Below the pieces are notes generated by a model. It was not told the DNA's origin, searched no databases, and saw only the letters and a list, made by a program, of their open reading frames with translations. Position numbers and translations under genes: made by a program. 64,000 bases of DNA from Vitrella brassicaformis. Its lineage: Eukaryota > Sar > Vitrellaceae. The first letter of the stretch is position 1; each line of letters opens with the position of its first letter. The stretch is taken from the NCBI GenBank assembly GCA_001179505.1, contig CDMY01000356.1:359836-423835 (forward strand). The letters are read 5' to 3'. Of the stretch, positions 34,974 through 47,087 are shown in pieces.

Positions 34974-37900
34974 CTACTTTGGCTGCTCCTTCCTACTCGA
35001 GAATTTGGATGGCAGCGTGTCGCCAAGCAGCTGCACTCCTCTGATCTTCTTTTTCGGCTTCCCCACCTGCCCGCCTGGCGGCCCCTCAGCCTCGAGGTCG
35101 ATGTAAATGGGTGAGGGCAGTCCTTGCCCTTCACGTGGCTGAGGGGCTGCTGCTGCTGCTGCTGCTGCGGGGGCCGGCGACTGCTGCTGTTGGGGCACGA
35201 CGCGACGACGAACGGGGTCCCTGGCCACCAGTGCATCTGAGGGGCCGGCTGCTGCTGCTGGTGGTGGTGGTGGGTGCGACCTGTGGGGATGGGGAGAGGG
35301 GGACTGTTCGGCTGCTCCGACGATGCAGTCATCGGGCGACTCACCCCTCACTCCCCCCATTCCCACGACTGGCGCCCTACTGCGGCCATCGGGCTGCGGA
35401 ACACCACGTGGGTCACCACGGTGTCGGACTGACGGACGCCACGCGGGCACGTTGCGGCTGTCATCGTCCCACTTGTCAGGCCCACTCCAGCGGTCAGGCT
35501 GCTCCTCTCGGCGTCGCTTCTGAGGCAAGACAGCAGCAGCAGCCGCAGCAGCAGCGGCAGGAGGCGGCAATGGAAACACGTCCATGTTACCATCCGCCGG
35601 CTCGTGTGCTGATGGTGGGGGCGGGAATGGGGCAGGTCCAGCTGCTGCTGCTGCGGCGGCGGCGGCGGCGGGGACTGGTGCCAACGCCAGGCCAGCCGTG
35701 ATGACGAATTGCTGCTCGTGGTCGCTAGGATGGTGGCGGGGCCGCGGCAGCACGTCAAAGACAGGTCTGGCGATGCTCTGGGCCGCTGCAGGGGGGACGC
35801 AGTCACTCACTGCACACACAACAGACGCAGAGGGAATGGAAATGGCACCATGATGCGAGAGTCTTGGGTACCTACCCATCTGTTGGACTTTGACATCCTT
35901 GAACTGAGAGAGGCCCCTGGCGCCGATCAGGGCGTCTTGGCTGTCCCACTTGATGACACTGCACACCATACATCCAAACATCAACGTGATCAGCAAATCG
36001 CCTGCGCGTCCCCTCCAGCTTACGGGGGTATCTTCATGTTCGTCCCCTCCAGCTTCAAATCCGTGTTGATCACTGTTTTGAGCGGCTGGTCGAGCGACTG
36101 GACCTGCTTGGATCCGGTAGCAGCAGCCATCTCTGGGCCATCCAAACCACAACCACATCACAACATACACGTCGTCACGAAGACACCTCCCTCCCTCCCT
36201 CCCTCACCTGGCGCCAACGCAGGTAGTTTCACCCTCAACGCCTTCTCGACACGCGACATCAGCTCGTCAAACTCGCTCGGCTGGCCGACTTCCAAATGCC
36301 GCACCAGCCTGAGGAACTTCTGCAGAGAGTCGGCCTCGCTGGACTGGCTGGTCAGATATCCCCTGATGATGTCGGTGCGCTCTCTGCCGAGGCAGTTCAG
36401 GTCGATGGGTACCTCCGCCGACGTGCCAGCAGGCTCAGCGGCCAGCACGTCTTTGAGCAGGTCCACGAGATGCTGACGGAGGGTGATCGGCGTGAAGGCC
36501 GCCTCTGGCAAGCGAAGCGCTGACAAGGAAAGACAGTGAGACGCACGGTTGTGCTGTGCTGTGCTGTGCTCGTGTGTGTTAATTCACACTCACCTGGTGC
36601 GGTGTGGTCGAGCCGTGTGAGCATCATAATGAGTCGCTCCCGCCACTGGCCCCTCGATGCGAGCATCCCACAATTGACGAGGGCGATGGTGGCGCCATAG
36701 CCCAGGCTGAGGAAGTCCTCAATGACGGCCGCGAGGGCGTTGGGATGGTCGCGTGGCAGCCCCTTGACATTCTCTGAACACGCACATGCACACACAACAT
36801 AGCCAGACACACAATTCGATGCGTGCCGTGCATGTGTGCGTCGCTCGCTCACCGAGGACGATGTATGGGTTTTTGGTCAGCCGGATGATCTCTACCAGCT
36901 GGAAGAGGACTTCGCGCTTCTCACCGGCCCTGTCGTCGCGGAACCGCTCTGCGGTGGGCCGAGCGGTGCTGAAGCCCTGACACATCGACGTATTCACATT
37001 GATGTATTCAGCACACATGTGAGGAAATGCCTGCCCGCTCACCTGGCAAGGCGTGCCCGCATCCACTATTCTGGCCTCCTTCAGGTGGCGAAGGACGTCA
37101 CCGGCGACCTGCCGTCCTTGTGAAGGCAGCTCGCTGTCGTCCTCGCCCCACGTGGTCAACACGCCAGCCACGTCAGCGAGCGAGGCCAGGACGCAGTCGG
37201 GGCCATTGGGGAAGCCGCGATTGGTCCCAGGAGGTCCACTCATGAGGTACTGCACACCCACACAGGCGCACATTCAAAAGACAGTCCCCAGACGTGGACG
37301 GATTGCTCCTTACCTTGAAGGCCTTGGCGCATGGCTCGTCCTTCTCAACCCCCAGGACGTTCAGCTGCACGCCGCGCTCCTTCGCCTCCATGTCAATGCC
37401 CGCCGTCAGAAAGCCCGCGCTGCAGCAATACGATGCAGTCTTGACAGGGCCGCCCTCGCCTCCACCTCCACCCACGCCGCCCATGGCCCGCTCGATAACA
37501 GGGCACCTGTCGAGTGGCGCCTGCTTGGTGGCCCGGATGATCTCCAGGGGCACCCTGTCGATCGTGTCGGCGACTTTCTCGGCCTCGCCGTCGTGGCGAA
37601 TGCGGCGCGCCCGCGCAAGGCGATCTGCATGCTCCTCTTGCATGAGCCCCGGGCCTCCCGTCTCGAGTGAGAATGGGGAGATGAAGTGGCGACAGACGAG
37701 GTGGGTGGGCGGCCGAGAGTGCGGAGAGCCGGTGCTGAGTTGGTGCTCCAGGCGCTTCATGACGCACATGGTCTCGCTCGGACATCGGCAGAAGGACAGC
37801 GGCACCTCCCAAAGTATCTCCCAGGACACAGTGGGTGGGAAGGGGTTGGTGCCTCGCCTCGAGAGAAGGGAGGGCACGTCCACATCCATGTCGTCTGATG

Positions 37901-40900
37901 CCGAGGGCACGCGCACGTCCTCCGATGTCTGCCTGTGGGGGAGCCGGGCGAAGACGCTGAGGACCTTGCACCCCTTGTCGCCGATGTCATGACTCGGCAG
38001 GCTGATGGGCACCTCCGTGAAGCCGATGTGGGCCGTGAGGCTGAGGTAGTAGAGGACCTTGACGTGCGGCGACAAGACCGAGCACGGCTCGGCCAAGCAG
38101 GCGAAGCGCCGCTCATTGCGGGACTCGCGGAGGGGCAGAAGCTCCACGACGGCGCCCTTGGGGATCTCGCCTTCTGGGGCGTCCACATTGATCTCGCTCC
38201 TGTCGAGGTGGCAGCGATATGGGCAGCAGGGGTCGACCGAGGGGAAGATGCGACGAAAGCACTCGGTGTGGAAGAAGCGCCCGCACGACTGCATGCAGGC
38301 GAGAGAAAGACCATTATCCATACAGGCAGGCAGGCAGGCAAGCAGTGAGGGATTGCGTACGTACGCGTACCTGATCGCTACATGGATGGAGTGGTTGGTT
38401 GGTACCCCCACAGATGGTGCAGTACTCGCTAACTTCCCCGCCCCCCCACATGTCCTTCCCCTTCTTCTTGAGCGCCTCAAAACACGTCTTGCACAGCACC
38501 ACCTTGTCCGCCAGGACCCCATCCAGCCACGCCATCTGGACCGATCTCCTCTTCTGCTGGCGCCCCTGCTGTGTGGCGATGGGGATGAACCTGGAGAGAA
38601 GAGGGTGGTCCACGACATGAGCACGCTCATCCACAGGCTTCTTGCAACGCCAGCAGCACCGCTCATCGTGCTCGTCCGTCTCGTCCTGCGACTCATCCCG
38701 TGAGTCGCAAAGCGGCTGCGAATCGTCATCGGGAGCCGCTTTGAGGCAGACGAGACGATGTCCAGCCAGCCTCTCGAGGTCGCGGAGCGATTTGAAGGTC
38801 AAGATGAGCTTGCCGCCGACCCGATAAAGGCCAAAGGGGCGGGACTGGGCTGGCGACTCTGCATACACACCACACCACACCACACCACACCAGACCATAC
38901 ACACGCGGAATGGTGCAGCGGCTGAGTGTGTGGTCTGAGATGTGCCTACGTTTTGTGTGTTCGTCGTTGATCATCCTTTCGATCCTTTCGATCGCACGAC
39001 GCTCATCCTTGAAGTCTGCGAATAAGCGGCGAGACCGAGACCTGCAGGAAGGCACAAAACACACCAAGACAGACACACGTGTGTGTGTGTGTGTGTGTCT
39101 GTGATGTGTGTATGGGGAATGTACATCAGGCCGCCCGGCATACGTAGACTCACTTGTGCACGGGTAAGGTGAGGTCGACACCCTCCTTGTTCACCAGCGA
39201 CGTGTCGGGACAGCCCTACACATTCACAACAAACAGGTCAACGACTATTCTGCCTGCCTGCCTGCCTGCCTGCATATCCCTTTCTGTTACTCACCGCCCA
39301 TTTGACGACGTATGTGTTGCCTTTCCTGTCACACAGGACGAGTCTGATCTCCTGCAGCCACGACGAAAATGCCATGAAGATGGCTGCAGGAGCTTTTCGA
39401 GTGGATGGATCGTCGAACCTCGATCTCGTAGTGAGCCTGCCTCTCGGGCACCGTGGCCAACGGGTCCTCGTGGAGCCTCCTGAACCGCTCGATGCGGTCG
39501 ATCATGCGTAGCCGCTTCTTGTTGTCATGCTCCATCTCAGCCACCAGCTCGTAAGCAGGCGCCGCCTCAAGCTGCTGCAGCACCTCGCGCAACTGGTCAC
39601 ACACACACACAGAGAGAGAGAAACAAATATGGACAAATGGCTCATCGGTCGCAATTATGTGTGTTGTGGGTCTCTGACGTGGCCAAAGAAGGCATCGTAG
39701 GTGTCAGGGCTGTCCAGCTGACCCGCCATATGATGCATGTGCCGGGGGATGCCGAGCGCGTTGAGTTGTTCGTCCGTCGCGCTCGCCAGCAGCTGCCTGG
39801 CCGAGCGGACGTGGGATGGCTCACTGAAGGCGGCTGCGGCTGCTGCTGGTGGTGCGTCTGCGAGGGCCCTCTGGTCCTCGTTGTAGATGTCATGCAGGCG
39901 CACCGTGTACAGAAGAGCCGCCAAACGCTCAGCAGCCTGGAACACATCCACACACACACACACACACACATATGCATATGCCAACAATGATTGAGGGCGT
40001 GTTGGTACGTATGTGAGAGAGTGGTCTGACCTCAATTTCGGCCTCGTTGACCACCCGAATCACCCTGAAGAAGGGTATCTTTTTGGTACCATACTCATGG
40101 TACAACTCCTGCACCAGCACGGCCTGCAGACACACGGACACACACAGACGGCACAGAGCACTACAGGGAATGCAGGCGGAGAGTGCTGATCCGTGTCTAG
40201 TGCTCGCCTCGTCGGGTTGGAGGCTCGGCAGAAGGATAAGTGTGCCCCCCAGCGACTGGACGACACACAAATAACACCACACCCACAGCACAGACGTCAT
40301 GAATGGATGGTTGATGGATAGAATCAGTGAGTCGTACCCTCTTTGGTGGCTGCAGCCTCCTTCTCCTCTTGGGCAGGCCAGGCTCCTCTTTGATGACCAC
40401 TCCCGGCGGCAAAAGCATCCCACCACCGCCACCGCCACTATCATCAGCAGCAGCACCACCAGCGGCCGCAGCAGCAGCCGCTCCGCCAACATCTGCACTG
40501 TCGTCTGGCCGCCCTGCGATGTGCCGGCCCTCCCCTCTTCGCCCCTGCCGGCTCCTGACCTCACGGTCTCGACCATCCACAAATCCCAACCCCGTCGCCG
40601 AGTCAGCTTCTTGCCGATTGCGCGAGGGAGCTCGACTTCGACTAGTGCCGGTGGAAGCCGCTGGCTGCTCGTGGCTGCCTGGCCGCTGGCTCGGTCGGCG
40701 GATGCGACGGTCGGGGCTTCGAGACCGTCCCGCGTCAGCCCGTGGCTCGTCGCAAGGCTCGTCGACTCGTCGCTGGCGGTGACTCTTGGCAGTAGGCTTC
40801 TCCGCAGCGGGTGGCGCGTTGCGGCCTTCTGCACGGGCAACGCGAGGGGGAGAGGGAGAGGGCTCGGGTGACGGACTTGTAAGGTCTATCGCGTCCTCAG

Positions 40901-40931
40901 CTGTTCGCCCTTGCTGTTGCTGTAGTGCCAT
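34974..40931 (-). CDS. DNA (cytosine-5) methyltransferase with zinc-finger region
   Basis: Seventeen exons (40931-40338, 40255-40208, 40123-40031, 39936-39679, 39592-39419, 39351-39295, 39215-39154, 39041-38950, 38858-38371, 38288-37314, 37249-37043, 36976-36853, 36773-36594, 36519-36208, 36132-36024, 35958-35876, 35785-34974) give 1,555 residues. The N-terminus has a SUMO-interacting-like motif (EDAIDLTS) and Arg/Ser-rich sequence. Cys/His-rich blocks at about 528-650 (CCWRCKK, CKTCFEAL, YCTICGG, CGRFFHTEC) look like PHD/RING-type zinc binding. Methyltransferase motifs: I/II near 907-947 (CCSAGFLTAGID, GVEKDEPCAKAF), IV VDAGTPCQGFS with catalytic Cys near 1015, VI ENV at 1058, VIII-like GQWRERLIMML, and X-like QQMGRAAAQSIARPVF. 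The tail is Pro/Ala/Gln-rich. Likely nuclear; subfamily not assigned. Confidence 0.82.
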
Positions 40932-41486
40932 CCTCCGCAACTCCCCTGATAGGCTAAGGCCTTCCTTGGTCAGCGGTAAGCGATGACGGCTGAGAGACCG
41001 ATGCTATGCTATGGGAGAGTTCCAATACGCTCTCATGATGTCATTGATGATTGATTGATGATTGATCGAACTCATTCAGGACAGACGAGAAATGACGATC
41101 CACAAGAAGTCACATATTCGTAGGCATCAATGCACCAAGGAAGACAGATTGATGCCTGAATGAATGAATTAGTCCTGCAAAGCGACGGGACAGATGCCAA
41201 GGAGTGAGTCCCCCCGTCCCCTACCACTGACTGCCCTCCCCTGCCAGTGTGCCATATCCATGGTCCTTCGAGATGCAATTTGATCGAACCCATTGCAACC
41301 AACACGACGTGAAATCACCATCCATAAGAAGTCACACATACGTATGCGTCAATGCGTCCAGGAAAACAAATTGGCGCCTGGCCTGCATGAGTGCTGCAAA
41401 GCGACGCGGCCCATCCCATCGCCCTCTCACCTCACCCCATCGTCACCAACCACCGCCCTCGCTCAGCCACCATTCCGCCCGCCACC
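40932..41486. repeat. Spacer with diverged 130-bp tandem duplication
   Basis: 555 bp between the Sfi1-like stop and the methyltransferase start. Two related blocks, about 41064-41190 and 41282-41410, share GATCGAAC, CCATAAGAAGTCACA/CCACAAGAAGTCACA, a CATCAATGC/CGTCAATGC stretch and CTGCAAAGCGACG. The region must contain the methyltransferase promoter. Confidence 0.6.
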
Positions 41487-43889
41487 TTATCTGTCCGCCC
41501 CAGGTCTATCTGCAGCCGCCAGAGGCCTCGACAGCTTTTGCACGAGATGGCCGCTGTGCTCGTAGATACGAGCCATGCGATCCTGACACACACAGACACA
41601 GACAAGGTCGACAGACACAACCATGCATGCCGTTTCCGTGACCAGTGGACGGACCTGCAGCTCCAGATGGGCTCGCCGCAGCGAATGCAACTCATCACTC
41701 AGCGCCGCACACTCTGCGCGCCTCGCCTCGCTGCACACACACACACACAGTTGCAACACAATGACAGGAATATCTGAGCTGTGGTTGCTGCCGATGTCGG
41801 GGCGTCTACCTTTCGGCAACGGTGGCGGCCCGCGTGTTGGTTCGCCATCTGTGCAGGGCATGTCGCTGCATCTTGCCCCAATGCAGCACGGCCATGCGCT
41901 CGGCAGCCCTCATCCACAGCATGTGTCGACGGCATCGGCCCCACGCCCACCGAGCCGCCGAGAGGAAGGGCCGCCTCAGTCGGGTCTCCATCTTGTGGGC
42001 GGCCAGCCGACGGCCATAGAAGACACACCTACACCAACAGAAGGAGGACACGTCTATGAGTATCGATGCTGCCTCTTGCCTGCCTGCCTGCCTCCGTCCT
42101 CACCTGTATGCCATCCACGCCCGTCTCAACATCGCCCGTTGGCGCCGCCTCACCAGCAGCTCACCCAGCCTGTGAATCGCCCTCCCCCTCAAGGCCTCCC
42201 GCCGAAGTCGCCGCCACGCACGTGCCACATCACGACGCTCCACCGACCGCCTCAATTGGGCCGTCAGGTCCTGGCGCTGAGCCTGCCGTGCGAGGGTAGC
42301 CTGGTGCCAGGCGGTGAATGCCAGACGGCGGCCGTGGCGCCTGAGGCGGTCACTGTGGACGTGGTCGGCGGTGGCCGTGTCCTTGGTGACGCGGGCACTG
42401 TGCTGAGTGAGGGATACAGAGAGGCACACAAGACAACATTTTCATTGAATGAGACCGGCGTGGTGTGCCAGGGTCGCTTGTGGTGGTGTCGTACCCGCTG
42501 GAGGGCCGTGAGGGCTGCCCGAAGGCTGCTTGTGTGCCACCTGCTGATGGCCTCACCCAACTGTCCCACGGCGCCATGCCACCTAGTCAGCGGCCGCTCT
42601 CCCGCAACCGTGGCCCATCCCCTCACACACCGCTGCAGCAGCGCCCGCCGCCGACCCCCAGCCATCGTCACCAGCCTCTTATACTGATCCACTAGCCTGC
42701 TATCGGCACCAAGCGACGCCTGCAGTGCCTCCCACGACATGGCCTCCCCCTGGTCCAACAGCCGAGGCATGGCAATCTGTGCCCTGGCCAGGATGAATCG
42801 CTGGAAGGGGACCTGGATGTCATCGGGGAGGAACTGCTGCCCACCCACCTGCTCCCAGAACGACTGAGAGGACTGGGGCGGTCTTGGTGGGCGGGGCGGG
42901 GGAGGCTGCGGCACCGTCAGATCGCAGTCGGCTCGCCGCTTGAAGGCCGGGATGCAGAAGCGCGACGAGAAAGATGGGTCGTGTGGGGGCGGCTGGTCTC
43001 GGTCTCGGTCTCTTGGTGGGCCGGCCTCATCATCGGCCGTGAGGCTGGTTGGTGCCGGCGGCATCTTCACTATGATATCGCGATGCTGCGATGGCTCGAC
43101 AGGCGACGGCTGGTGGAGGGAGGGGGAGGATGGCTGTGAGAGGGGGACAAAGGGATGGCCCTTCAGATCAGCCGTGGTCCTAGTCTTGACCAGTGACGAG
43201 AAGCTCAGCGGCGTCTTCTTGGACGAGGCCGAGTCCAGCAGCGGCCCGGGTGGGCTGGTGGCGTCGTCCGGCTTGCTCGCCTCGGTCTCTAGAGACTGAT
43301 CCACAGCAGCAAAAGGCCGCTGCTGATGCAGCGGTGCCCTCATGGAAGGGGATGGCACCCGCGGATCTGACCTCCCAGAACTGAACAGCCCAGACGACCG
43401 CCTCAGAGAAGATGCCAGCTCTCGCTCTCGGTCTCGCGGTGGCGGCACCGGTGAGCTCGCCAACGCGTCGGGCAGAGGCGGCAACAGACCCTCTATCTCA
43501 GCAACACCATCCAGACGAACGCTCAGAGGAGCAGACAGGTCGAGAGCCGCGCCGCCGCCGTCGTGCCTGACGCTTCGCTGCAAGGCCGCCGGTCCTTCAT
43601 CCCCGCTACTGGCACCCATGGTGGCGTGGAAGGGCACCGGCCTCGCGGCTGCTGTGGTCCTTATCGGCGTTCGTCGCGGCACATCGGGCTGCAGGCTGCT
43701 GAATCGTGACTCGGTGGACTCGTGTAGGGATGACCGCCGCCTCTGGCTGCGATGAAGCGTGTGCACTGGGGGAGTCTCCCTGACGCTGCCCGATGAGCGA
43801 AGGGAGCGGCCGGAAGTTCCCAGGCGGTCAGCGGTGGTGCGCTTTGGCGTGGCCTTCTGTGAGGAACTCCTTACCCTGCCCCGATTCAT
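41487..43889 (-). CDS. Sfi1-like centrin-binding repeat protein
   Basis: Probable centriole or basal-body component that would bind centrin along a long helix. Five exons: 43889-42495, 42402-42104, 42028-41810, 41730-41655, 41582-41487; 694 residues. The first 330 residues are Ser/Pro/Arg-rich and disordered (PPPPRPPRPPQSS just before the ordered part). The last third is a continuous Arg/Trp/Leu/Ala-rich helix with units of about 20-35 residues centred on tryptophan: RCVRGWATVAG, LGEAISRWHTSSLRAAL, RRLAFTAWHQATLARQAQ, DVARAWRRLRREAL, MLRRAWMAYR, AARWAWGRCRRHML, VLHWGKMQRHALHRWRTN. This is the Sfi1 repeat look. Repeat assignment is by eye. Divergent from the aspartic protease gene, tandem with the methyltransferase. 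Confidence 0.72.
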
Positions 43890-44136
43890 CCTGCGCTCTA
43901 GCCACTTGCGAGCTCAAAATCTGATTTGCGAGCTTAAGAGTTTTCAGCGACGGCTTTCGCGCAGAGGATGCAATGAGCACGTACGCCAGAGCGAGGAGGC
44001 TACGTTCTCCTCGTAGATCTCCGACATGGGCTGCGTGAGGACGCCACCTCGACGAAGCCTGTAAGTACGGCAGCTGAAGACGGGCACCTGTCAGACGCAC
44101 GGGCCCTGCCTGCATTCGCGTAGACTGCATACAGCC
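43890..44136. promoter_or_regulatory. 247-bp head-to-head intergenic region
   Basis: Between start codons of the Sfi1-like (-) and aspartic protease (+) genes; expected to hold both promoters. No motif identified. Confidence 0.4.
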
Positions 44137-47087
44137 ATGCAGGTGAAGCCAGCGGTGTTGCTGCTGGGTCTGACGGCAGCATGCCGGTCATCAGCGGCTG
44201 GTCAAGATAACGGCGCCTCGCCGTCTGATGGATCCCCAGTGCCGATATCTGTCCCGCTGCACCATTACAAGAAGCCCCGTGTGCCGTCTGGTCGGCGTGT
44301 CAACGTGACGAGCCTGCTGTGTGGCCTGATAGAGCTGGTGGATATTGACAATGTGCAATACGTACGTGACGTGTGTATGCGGGAGGGGGAGGGAGGAGGG
44401 GAACCGAACCAGTCAGTGCACTCAGTGCACTAACTTGCCTTCTTTTGCTTGCGTGTGTGTGTGTGTGTTGGCTGCAGTACGGCAATGTGGGTATCGGCAC
44501 ACCGCCCCAGGTCATGCGGCTGACATTCGACACAGGTGAGGGAGTGGGAAAAGAAAGGACGGCACGCTGGCTGGCGTGTGTATTGATGGTATGTCCATGA
44601 TCAGGTTCGGCTGACGTCTGGGTGCCCTCCCCCGCTTGCCGGCCCTGCCAGACACCCAGAGTCTTCGACCCTAGGTCCACACACATACACGAAAGAAAGG
44701 CGCACCCACACGTTCCCTGTGTTAACATGTGTTGTGCAGCAAGTCGAGGACGTTTGTGAGCAGCAGCGTGTATGAGGTTTTGCACTACGGCAAGGGCATC
44801 GTCATGGGCTCCGTCGCATACGACACCATCAGCCTCGGCGGCTACTACCTGCACGCACAGAACATGCTACTCGTTGAAGAGGAAGACCAATTCGAAGGTA
44901 GGGCCGTCCGTCATCACATGCACTGCACCGGTCTGCACAACACACACACACGCGGTCAGTCTGCTCACTGTAAATACTGTGAGCGCGTTGTTGTGTCAGG
45001 GGCGACCTTTGACGGCGTGCTGGGTCTGGCGTGGGACGCTATCGCCCACACAGGAGCTACCGTGTTCAGCAGGTCAGAGAGAGCAACCGCCCCAAACGCA
45101 GGCACCTTACCTTTCCGACATACATCCGTCTTGCGTACCTGCCGTGCCGTCTGTCAGGATGGTTGCCAAGAGGCTGATCCCCTCGCCGGTGTTTTCGGTG
45201 GCCCTCACCGCCGGCGCGGGCTCAGAGCTCATTGTGGGCGGCGTCGACGCCAACAGATTCGATAAAGCCACTCTCGCGTAAGACCTCCACCACCATCACA
45301 GCACCCTCCACACACACACACACACACACGAAGACCATGTCATTCGGTGTGTCATTGGTCAGTTGGGCGCCTGTGATAGAGTTCAAGTGGTGGGCGATTG
45401 AGGGGTCCTTCGGCGTGGGCAGCAAGGTGCTCTTCAAGGACATCAAGCTGGTGGTCGACACGGGCACATCCTACTTCAACATTCCAGCACCATACTTCAG
45501 AGTCAGCCAGCCTGCCAACCCAACCGCACATCTGAAACACTACGACACGACCGACACCCATGACATGTCTATCTCTGTGTCTGTCGTGCTGCAGACGTTT
45601 GCTCTCGCCCTTCTGACGCACGACAATATGGAGAGATGCTTCGTACGCAACACACACCCACACACCACACGCCTGATCGAACACACATGGCCGGTCGGCA
45701 TGTCTGTCTGTCTGCATCTTCCTGCCCGATGTCATCCATTGATCGATCCATCAGGTTGATGCTCAGTTGAGTGTGCTGGTGTGTGAGTGCGGACTCGCAC
45801 ACAAAGCGCCACCACTCACATTCAACGTCGGCGGGCGCGTCTTCTCCATCCCGGCCCTCTACTTCTTCTCTGAGCCACTGCCTGACGGCCTCTGCATCCT
45901 TGAGGTAGGTAACTTAGCAGGGACACATATATGTGGTCAGCACATGACTTGATGGCATTCCTGTGTGCATCTGTGACGGTGCAGGTATCAGCCGGCCCCG
46001 AGACGCTGCCATGGATATTGGGTGACGTGTTTCTGCGGCGCGTGTACGCCATATTCGACGTCGAGAAGGGCCGAGTCGGCCTGGCGGAAAGGTTCGCCGC
46101 GCCCCACACCGCCCATCACACACGTCTGTGCATGCATCCTCCTTCCATCAATCAGGCTTGACGGCTGGCCTTCCAGCAGCAAAGCCATCAACGTGGAGGC
46201 GAATCTCGTGTCACTTGACGCCCTCTCCCCCTTCTCCCTCCCCATCACGGCCAACGCATCCTGGGCCACACCATCGCTGGCCGGGGACGGCAGGGGCTGG
46301 CAGCGGCAGAAGCCGCAAACAGACCCGCCCTCCTATGTGCCTTCGCCCCTGCAGTGGGTGGCGGGGGGGCTGCTGCTCGCTGTCTTCTTCACATGCTTCT
46401 GGTGAGCTCGCTCACTCGCCCACACAAATGAAGGACGGACAGATGGGGTGCTCATGCATGGTGTTGTCGTTGTGTGTTTGCAGCCTCGGTTCGCTCCCCA
46501 TTTTGAAGCTGTTGTGGCAGCGCATCCGGCAGAGTCTCTTCCTGCTCACCGGCGGCTCGCGGCTGACCATCGACATGCCACACAGAGGTCCCGCAGACGG
46601 CCAGCCCGACGACGACATGATGCTCGACGGCGGGTCCTACTGCATGGCCCCCGGCAGCTCCCAACCGGCCGCCGGGTCCACCGACTCACCCAGAGGGCAC
46701 GTGCGCATGAACATCCGCACAGCCCCGGTGGGAGCCGACCCATCTACCGGCTTCCACACCAGTCTGGTGGCCAGTGACTCGATGGTGTCCATCCCGTCGC
46801 TGCCGAGTGTGTCGAATGTGACCCCTCTCCACAAGACCAACCACTCGCATGGTCCTGCGCAGATAGTGGATCTGACGACGGCCGAGGGGACACAGGAGGC
46901 ACAGAGGGCCAATGGTGGCCGTGCTGGGGCCGTTGCGAGCGGCGTGTCGCGGGCGCGCCAGTGGCTGTCGTTCTGGACGGGGACGGGGGCGCGGAGGGTT
47001 GTGGATCCTCAGGCTCTGCTTCGCGACACTGCGGTGACCGAGGAAGGGCAGGATAGTGCCCACCAGTCGACACATGACGTCAACTAG
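44137..47087 (+). CDS. Pepsin-family (A1) aspartic protease with C-terminal membrane anchor
   Basis: Twelve exons: 44137-44361, 44478-44535, 44605-44674, 44740-44897, 45000-45072, 45158-45277, 45363-45501, 45595-45642, 45755-45904, 45985-46091, 46156-46401, 46484-47087; 665 residues. A signal peptide (MQVKPAVLLLGLTAACRSSA) and a short propeptide-like region precede NVQYYGNVGIGTPPQ. Both catalytic aspartates are visible: TFDTGSADVWVPS near 93 and VVDTGTSYFNIPA near 269. The flap-side sequence and WILGDVFLRRVYAIFD complete the A1 fold. A membrane span at about 445-465 (WVAGGLLLAVFFTCFW) leads to a 200-residue cytosolic tail. Type I topology resembles plasmepsin V/ASP5 and BACE-type enzymes, but I cannot assign it further. 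Confidence 0.92.
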
